Positions 57,251 through 64,000 of a stretch of 64,000 bases of DNA are shown piece by piece. Each line of letters begins with the position of its first letter. The stretch's first letter is position 1. The stretch lies in the NCBI GenBank assembly GCA_037176725.1, contig JAZBRS010000049.1:32976001-33040000 (forward strand), given 5' to 3'. Position numbers and translations under genes: made by a program. The stretch comes from Posidonia oceanica. Taxonomy: Eukaryota > Streptophyta > Magnoliopsida > Alismatales > Posidoniaceae. Below the pieces are notes generated by a model. It was not told where the DNA came from and ran no database searches. It saw only the letters and a list, made by a program, of their open reading frames with translations.

Positions 57251-59278
57251 ATGGTGAGGCTCATATCACAGTTCTACACTAGGGCAGCCAAACGAGCTCG
57301 GACCGGCCCCTCCCCTTTCGGCGAAACGGCAGTGGAGGCGGCGGCTAGGGCTGCTGCTGTGCGGGACGCGGTGGCGAGGGCGGCGGGAGGTGCCGGCGAG
57401 GTCGTGGCAGGCAGCGACGAGGCTGTGGCAACGGGTCCAACGGCTGCTGGGCGGAGCTCGGCAGCTGTGGTGGTGGGGCCGGCTGTTGGGGTGGCCGTGG
57501 AGGCCAAGGAGGGCGTGGCAGGCATGGTGGAGGCCGATGGTGCCGTGGCGATGCCCAGGGTGACGTCCGGGGGTGATGCCGAGGCTGCGGGAGCAAAGAC
57601 GGGGGCTGCCGTGGGTGGTTCCGTGGAGGTCGAGGTGGTGGTTGGCAACGACACCGTGGAGGCGGAGGCGACGGCCAGTGAGGCCACCGTAGGGGAGGGC
57701 TCTGGTTCTGGGGTGGTCGTAGAGATGACGGCGGAGGCGGTCTCCGGTTCCAGCACTACCTTCAGTTTCGAGGATTCAGAGGAGACAGTCTCAGAGGCGA
57801 GGCCTGAGGTCAGCCTAGACGAGGCAGGGCCCTCGGAGGTACCCTAGGCAAGGCCAGTCAACCCCTTCCTTGCGTAGTTTGGCGAGGACAACGGCTAGTG
57901 GCGGAACATGATTGACTTCGTCCGATGTGAGGCAGAGGGTATCGCAAGGGATCCCCCGGACTACAGGCAGGAGCAGATCTCCAGAGACGAGTTGCACGCG
58001 TTGGGACGCGTCCCGATCAAAGTACGCCACTGCCACACTGGCTTCTAGGGGGCAGGTAAACATTTTTCATTCTTTTCTCCTTATTTTGTTCAATTATTTC
58101 ATCCTGACTGATAGTTCTCCTGCTTGCTTGTAGAGTCGAGCATCGGTTGTGACCCACTGCTACTGGGGTCAGGTTCGCCGATCCTACGCTTTGTTGGCTT
58201 CTTTCCAGCAGAAGCGTCTGGATCGGATGGGATTTGGGCATTTCTTGTCCATCCCCGACTTTCCCCTCCGTCCGATTTTCTGTAGGCAGTTGCAGAGCGG
58301 TGGAGCTTTCGAACGAGCTCGATCGTTACACAGGCGGGTGAGTTTGTCCTCTCCCTCGAGGACATGGCGCGGCTGACTGGTCTCCGGGTCACAAGCAGAC
58401 TAGTGACAGGGAGGGTGCGCCCGAGTTACTCGGTTTTGGCACAGGAGCTTGTTTAACACCAGTTAGCCATGAGCGGGGAGCAGCTCGTGATGATCACTTC
58501 CGCAGTCCGCTGGGTGAGTGAGCTGGCAGAGACAGTTGACTGACGGGGTGTGGAGGCTGACCAGCAGCTATGGGCCTTCCTCCTAATGCTGTTTAGGGAG
58601 GTGCTCTTCTCGCAGTCCTCCTCGAAACTCTCGGCGTAGTTTCTTCCTCTTCTAGCGGACCTGGAGCGTGTGGGAGAGTATGCCTGGGGTGCGACGAGCT
58701 TGGCGCACTTGTACTCCACCCTATTCCACTTCACCGATGGTAGTTCTCGCCAGCTGGGCGGGAACCTGCCCTTCCTTCAGGTAAATCTGCATATTTAAGC
58801 TTGTATTGGATATTATATTCTTAATAACAGTTTCCTTGTTTTGCGTGTAGATGTGGGCGTGGGACCACTTCGCCTTTCTGCGCCCTGCCCCTCCTCTGGT
58901 TCCTCCTACCGTTGTCCCCTTTCCTCGGGGACTGTTTTGGGCTGCTGCTGAGCAGGCCCTCGAGCTAGCAGATGACAACCGCTATGTCAGTCGTCTACTT
59001 TTCGAGCTTCTTGTCCCGACTCAGGTAACCTGCTTCTTTTAATTTCAGCTTCTATTTATTTGTTTATGCTGCTTGCTGACATGTATTGCTCTTTTCAGGT
59101 GGTTTGGCGACCCTACGCTGAGGGGGAGCATGCGGACGTCCCCGAGATTGCCTGTGATCGAGCCATTTTCAACCGGGACGTATGGATCCACTGCTAGAAC
59201 CACTGCCACTTCCAGCAGATTGGCAGGGCACTACGACAGCCAGGGTGCCAGCAGGCTCGGCCTTCACCTCCTCCTCAC
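57251..59278 (+). pseudogene. PMDb of B2, 5' part
   Basis: Likely start 57251 (MVRLISQFYTRAAKRARTGP; ATGs at 57209 and farther upstream are alternatives). Exons: 57251-58055, 58134-58780, 58851-59025, 59099-59278 (truncated). Exon 1 encodes a low-complexity Ala/Val/Gly segment with a basic AAKRAR motif, then an acidic Ser/Glu stretch. Exons 2-4 encode the plant mobile domain (LEDMARLTGLRVTSRLVTG, DLERVGEYAWGATSLAHLYS, GGNLPFLQ, WAWDHFAFLRPAPPLVPP). Stops include 57845, 57877 and 57898. The second and third correspond to Gln and Trp in B1. Exon 4 is cut at 59278, where array DNA begins. A stop near 59194 (CTGCTAG) is shared with B1 (43508). Confidence 0.75.
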
Positions 59279-61860
59279 CACCCACGGCGGACTGACACAT
59301 GCGTGAATGCAATTTGTCATGATCATGTGCCCTTTCCTCGAGTGTAGCCTACACTCTCCCAGGGGACCGTCGTCTCATAATACGCAGGTTGGTGAGCGAG
59401 AGGTCCATGATGCTCCCAGGAAAAAGGGAAAATGATCTCTTCTCTGCTGACTGCGTTGGCTCTATTCGTCAAAATTAGGTATCCTTTCATTGAATGTTGC
59501 CTACATTCTCGACAGAGACCGTCATCTCGTGACCCAGAATTAATGAACGATGAGTTCATCGATACCGTTGGCGTTATTCATCAGAATCAAGTGTCCTTTC
59601 ATTGAATGTTGCCTACATTCTCGGTGGGGACCATCATCTTCTGACCCGGGAGTTACTGAACAGGGGGTTCACTAATACCGTTGGCTTTGCTTTGTTGATC
59701 CGGTCATGCTCCAGGGTTCTTTCTGCTATTTAGTTTTGCTTTGTTTATCCGGTTGTGCTCCGGGGTTGCTTTGTTTGTCCGGTCATGCTCCGGGGTTTGC
59801 TTTATTTGTCCGGTTGTGCTCTGGGGTTGCTTTTTTTGTCCGGTCATGCTCCGAGGCCTGTTTTATTTGTCCGATTGTACTTCGAGGTTTCCTTTATCTG
59901 TCCGGTTGTGCTCCGAGACTTGCTTTATTTGTCCGGTTGTGCTCCGGGGCTTGCTTGATTTGTCCGGTTGTGCTCCGGGGCTTGCTTTATTTGTCTGGTT
60001 GTGCTCCGGGGCTTGCTTTGTATGTCCGGTTGTGCTCTGGGGCTTGCTTTGTTTGTCTGGTTGTGCTCCGGGGTACCTGCGTTGTTTATTCGGTTGTGCT
60101 CTGGGCTTGCTTTGTTTGTCCGATTGTGCTCCGGGGTTTGCTTTATTTGTCTGGTTGTGCTCCGGGGTACCTGCTTTTGATTGATTTACTTTGTTATCCC
60201 GGTTATGCTTCGGGGATCTTCCCTTGATTGGTTTGCTTTGTTATTCCGGTTATGCTCCGGGGATCTTTGCTTTGGTGTCCCGGCTATGCTCCGGGGATCT
60301 TTCTTTGGTAGGTTTGCTTTGTTATCCCGGTCATGCTCCGGGGATCTTTCCTTGATTGGTTTGCTTTGTTATCTCAGTTATGCTCCAGGAATCTTTGCTT
60401 TGGTGTCCCGGTTATGCTCCGGGGATCTTTCTTTGGTAGGTTTGCTTTGTTATCCCGGTCATGCTTCGGGGATCTTTCCTTAATTGATTTGCTTTGTTAT
60501 CTTGGTTATGCTCTGGGGATCTTTGCTTTGATGTCCCGGTTATTCTCCATGGATCTTTCTGATTTGCCGAGGGGATTACCCAAGGATGGCAGAAATAAAA
60601 ACTTGACATGCCTAGGGGAAGACCCAAGGGAGTCGAAACAATAACATGACATGCCTAGGGGAGACCCGAGGGAGTCGAAAATAAAAAAACTTGACGTGCC
60701 TAGGGGAAGACCCGAGGGAGACGAAAATAAAAACTTGACGTGCCTAGGGGAAGACTCGAGGGAGTCGAAAATAAAAACTTGACGTGCGTAGGGGAAGACC
60801 CGAGGGAGTCGAAAATAAAAGCTTGACGTGCCTAGGGGAAGACCCGAGGGAATCGAAAATAAAAACTTCACGTGCCTACGGGAAGACCCGAGGGAGTCGA
60901 AATTAAAAACTTGACGTGCCTAGGGGAAGACCCGAGGGAGTCGAAAATAAAAACTTGACGTGCCTAGGGGAAGACCCGAGGGAGTCGAAAACAAAAGCTT
61001 GGTGTGCCTAGGGGAAGACCCAAGGGAGTCGAAAGTAAAAACTTGACGTGTCTAAAGGAAAACCCGAGGGAGTCGAAAATAAAAACTTGACGTGCCTAGG
61101 GGAAGACCCGAGGGAGTCGAAAATAAATGCTTGACGTGCCTAGGGGAAGACCCGAGGGAGTCGAAAATAAAAACTTAACATGCCTAGGGGAAGACCCAAG
61201 GGAGTCAGAAATAAAAACTTGGCGTGCCTAGGTGAAGACCCGATGGAGTCGAAAATAAAAACTTAACGTGCTTAGGGGAAGACCCGAGGGAGTCGGAAAT
61301 AAAAACTTGACGTGCCTAGGGGAAGACCTGAGGGAGTCGAAAATAAAAACTTGACGTGCCTAGAGGAAGACCCAAGGGGGTCAGAAATAAAAACTTGACG
61401 TGCCTAAAGGAAGACCCGAGAGAGTCGGAAATAAAAACTTGACATGCCTAGGGGAATACCCGAGGGAGTCGAAAATAAAAACTTGGCGTGCCTAGGGCAA
61501 GACCCAAGGGAGTCGAAAATAAAAACTTAACGTGCCTAGGAGAAGACCTGAGGGAGTCGAAAATAAAACTTGACGTGCCTAGGAGAAGACCCAAGGGAGT
61601 CGAAAATAAAACTTGACGTGCATAGGGGAAGACCCGAGAGAGTCAAAAATAAAAACTTGACGTGCCTAGGGGAAGACCCGAGGGAGTCGAAAATAAAACT
61701 TGACGTGCCTAGGAGAAGACCCAAGGGAGTCGAAAATAAAACTTGACGTGCCTAGGGGAAGACCCGAGGGAGTCGAAAATAAAACTTGACGTGCCTAGGG
61801 GAAGACCCAAGGGAGTCGAAAAGGATACTTTTGGCTTAGCTTGCTTTGTTGACCCGGTGT
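59279..61860. repeat. Second copy of the array block, inside PMDb
   Basis: Starts CCCACGGCGGACTGACACATG, homologous to 52878 onward, and contains the 115-bp triplet (59315-59695), the 34-bp array (59696-60560) and the 44-bp array (60561-61830, about 29 units, GACTTGACGTGCC form). It ends GCTTTGTTGACCCGGTGTGCTCCG before PMDb's last exon. It replaces the end of exon 4 through the start of exon 8. All open frames here are repeat translations. Confidence 0.8.
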
Positions 61861-62030
61861 GCTCCGCGGTGTCTGTTCCTCCTATGTCGAGCCGCCGGTC
61901 GGGTAGCCACTCTTGATCTGTTTCCAGGGCCCTATCAGACGCTTCGGTTCGACAGTCGCCTCGTCCCCCTACTGCCCCTTCTCCGGCTCCTGCTCCGGCT
62001 CCTGAGGGTGAGGGAGAGAGTGCTCCCTAG
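61861..62030 (+). pseudogene. PMDb of B2, last-exon fragment
   Basis: Homologous to 44590-44761 (VPVPSVLSCRSGSHHSQS). Here it reads through Ser/Pro-rich codons to TAG 62028. Detached from the rest of the gene by the array block. Confidence 0.7.
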
Positions 62031-62507
62031 CATTGGTACTTCAGGGGTATGCCCCGGTGACTTTGTAGAACAATTGTATATTTTGAAATGATATATATTT
62101 CTGCACACTCAGTAAACTTGTCAAATACTTCTTTTAAATTACCTTTCTCAAAGCTAAAGTGAGCTTAAGTGACCAATATGGTAAAATAATGGTCCTTAAT
62201 TCAAATTAACTTGAAACCAGCTTATTCAAGTGAGATAGTATGTAAATGACATAGTTATAAGGAAAGATTTCACACGAGAGCTTAAGAATTGATTTTTGAA
62301 GTTGTCGTTGCCTTAACGAGCCATTAACTTGATGAAACAAGAAACCAGAGATTCCAACTAGCCCGGATGTCCAAAAAATAAGAAACCAACGCTCACACGT
62401 ATATTTCAACTTAGTTAAGCCTCTGGAATGGGCAAAACGGGCACATGCAACTCAATCACGGCTCAGGGGGCGATCCAGCCAAGTTCTGTGACTTAAGTCA
62501 CTGATAA
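62031..62507. other. Intergenic DNA between PMDb and PMDc (B2)
   Basis: Homologous to 44762-45238. No gene. Confidence 0.5.
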
Positions 62508-62647
62508 AACGTTATACGCCTCATCTGCTGCGGCCAACGTTATCCGCTTCAACTTCTGCGTCCAATGCCGGTAGCTGCTCTAAACGTTATACGCTTCAAA
62601 TGGCGCAGCTAACGTTGGACGTGCACCGTCTCGCGTACAACGAAGCG
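62508..62647. promoter_or_regulatory. Dyad cluster upstream of PMDc (B2)
   Basis: Matches 45240-45380: CGTTATACGCCTCATCTGC, GCGGCCAACGTTATCCGC, AACGTTATACGCTTC, GCTAACGTTGGACGTGC. Its end is 106 bp upstream of the TATA box. Confidence 0.6.
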
Positions 62648-62753
62648 AGGCCAGAAACTTTTCTTTCCTTTCCTATTCCTAACTAATCTTTCGGAATACT
62701 TGCGAAATTTTTTCATTGCCTGCATGAAAGATTTCCGATGACCTTCCTGTGCT

Positions 62754-62760
62754 TATAAAA
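62754..62760 (+). promoter_or_regulatory. TATA box of PMDc (B2)
   Basis: GCTTATAAAAGCTTGG, 105 bp before the ATG. Confidence 0.65.
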
Positions 62761-62858
62761 GCTTGGCCACTGCTTTGATTTTCATGCATACTTGCTTCTT
62801 TTCCTTTCCACTGATTTCTTCCTTATTTTTGCTTCTTCCTTCCCTCTCTTTTGCTTTC

Positions 62859-64000
62859 ATGGCTTCTAGCTCAGTCCCCAATGTCTTCATGCAAAACAAG
62901 AAGGGGGTTGTAAAATCTTTGGAAGATATTGAAGGGCATATGATATCCCTTATCAAGACGGGGAAGGTATCATCCTCTTCATTGGTCCCCTCACACTCCT
63001 TTGTTCCTCATGCTTCTGAATTTCTTTGTAGGAAATCCTCAATTTTACCAAGACACCTTGCTTTCACAATGATTTCCCCTACTACTCCACTTGGGTGAAG
63101 GATTTTGCGCTCTGGGCTCAAGAGAGGAAATCTGTTTTGGCCCGTACGTGCTTTGATGGACTTCTGGATTTGTTGGGCACAAACTTGGATTGGCCCCTGC
63201 TTCACGCCTCATGCACCTTCTGGAGTCCTGAGACTCATACTTTCTTCTTTGGGGGTTGTAAGGCGACAATCCTAGTAGAGGATGTTCACGGCCTGCTTGG
63301 TGTAACTCAGATTGGAGCGGTCCGGCCAGATATTGACTCCCCATTGCCATACGGAACAGCGGATATGCAAACATATATATACCGTATCTTCACCCTTCTG
63401 CCTACCTTCCCAGTGATCAGAGGTCGCAGACTCAACTTGGTGCATTTGTACTTCAGCTTCCGGCGGATTGAGGAATCTGCCTCTCAGGATCAGCTGTTGG
63501 TGTGTCTGCATTTACTGATTGAAGGCCTCACTTTATTTGTCGCCAAGGATTTCTCCTTGGTGTCAATCATACTGAGTTCTCGATAGGCCTTACTGAGCAT
63601 TTCTAGTGCTCTCCTTCAATGGCCATTCTTGCTGCCACATATCTTGGCCTCACCAGCGTTTCCACTGGAGGAGATTTTGTAGGCTCTCCTTTCCTTCTTT
63701 CCAAGTGGCTACAAGTCCATTTCCCAAGACTTGGGCCCGTGAAGACAGATTTGATTGAGGAAAGGGTTTTCTCTTTGTCTGCTGCCCCCATTGATATTTC
63801 CGCGCCTTCCGCGTCCCTTTCTCATAAGCAACAGGCACGAGGTTCTTCAGTTGAGTTGGAGCTAATAGGGCCCACCCACTTTGTAGTTTACAACTCCCAT
63901 CGCTGCTTCGAGATGGTGGGGCAGAAGAAAGGGGTGCCGCCTCGACTGAGATTTATTCCTCGTATTCGGATTCGGGAGCGCAATCTTCCATCTGATGCAG
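62859..64000 (+). pseudogene. PMDc of B2 (runs off the window)
   Basis: Exon 1 62859-62966 (MASSSVPNVFMQNKKGVVKS), intron 62967-63031 (GT-AG), exon 2 from 63032. Better kept than B1: 180 codons remain open, with WVKDFALWAQERKSVL, WPLLHASCTFWSPETHTFFF, GGCKATILVEDVHGLLG and RRLNLVHLYFSFRRIEESAS. A small indel near 63558 shifts the frame to a stop at 63584, and a TAG lies near 63602. Past those, homology continues to the window edge (FVVYNSHRCFEMVGQKKGV). Antisense to family-B pol. Confidence 0.7.

Larger units (their letters stand above)
50866..64000 (-). mobile_element. Family-B Tat element B2, left part
   Basis: Inserted into B1 pol at 50866 (left target bases GTAGT, 50861-50865). Order from the left: 3' LTR, polypurine tract, 39-bp array, 115-bp triplet, 34-bp array, 44-bp array, PMDa, PMDb (interrupted), a second copy of the arrays, the end of PMDb, PMDc. 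Its pol, gag and 5' LTR must lie to the right of the window. A matching GTAGT beyond the right LTR would confirm it. Confidence 0.75.

Noticed and set aside
57274..57756. Minus-strand 160-codon Pro/Thr/Ala frame
   Set aside because: Shadow of the GC-rich, Ala/Val/Gly-coding exon 1 of PMDb; no homologous domain.
1..64000. tRNA, rRNA or other structural RNA genes
   Set aside because: I looked for cloverleaf-like and rRNA-like stretches and found none. The only tRNA-related sequences are the primer-binding site and its fossil copies.

Overview
This is plant nuclear DNA made almost entirely of nested LTR retrotransposons, with no intact host gene. Everything recognisable in the coding parts belongs to the Tat (Ogre-like) lineage of Ty3/gypsy or to plant mobile domain (PMD) related families. 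The polyproteins show an aspartic protease with DNG, a YVDD reverse transcriptase, a second archaeal-type RNase H and a DD35E integrase. The repeat density and the many CAG/TGG to TAG stops suggest old, methylated heterochromatin of a flowering plant. The species cannot be named from the sequence.

The layers, outermost to innermost, read as follows. Positions 1-2802 are a decayed piece of a family-A Tat element. A family-B LTR (B0, 2803-9117) sits in it and is itself split by a family-A solo LTR (3128-8860, 5-bp target duplication). A family-B element on the minus strand (B1, 9118-50865) was inserted into the B0 LTR. Within B1 lies a 27-kb family-A element on the plus strand (A1, 12026-39062, LTRs about 5.8 kb) and a 1.4-kb solo LTR of a third family (C, 41746-43156, target duplication GCATG). 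A second family-B element (B2, from 50866, running off the right edge) was inserted into the pol gene of B1.

A1 has a primer-binding site (17850-17869), degenerate gag-pro-RT-RH-aRH-IN (19178-27961), an extra sense gene resembling DUF7745 (29458-30660), a 3' region packed with GATA/TATC dyad repeats (30940-32760), a polypurine tract and a 3' LTR. Most of its 5' LTR is inverted, with 5-bp inverted duplications at both joints. This is the structure expected of autointegration.

Family B is the most interesting system. Between pol and the 3' LTR, and antisense to pol, it carries up to three PMD-related genes. PMDa is at 55525-56874. PMDb has eight exons and a coiled-coil tail (40579-44761, and 57251-59278 plus 61861-62030). 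PMDc is at 45590-46924 and 62859-64000. PMDb and PMDc have GT-AG introns on the strand opposite to the genomic RNA. PMDa and PMDc have convincing TATA boxes, while that of PMDb is weak; poly(A) signals are visible behind PMDa and behind the B1 copy of PMDc. A hairpin/dyad motif built on CGTTGGACGC and CGTTATACGC recurs upstream of all of them and in the U3 of the family-B LTR. Between these genes and the 3' LTR lie long 34-, 39- and 44-bp tandem arrays. All copies in this window are damaged by stops, frameshifts or rearrangements.
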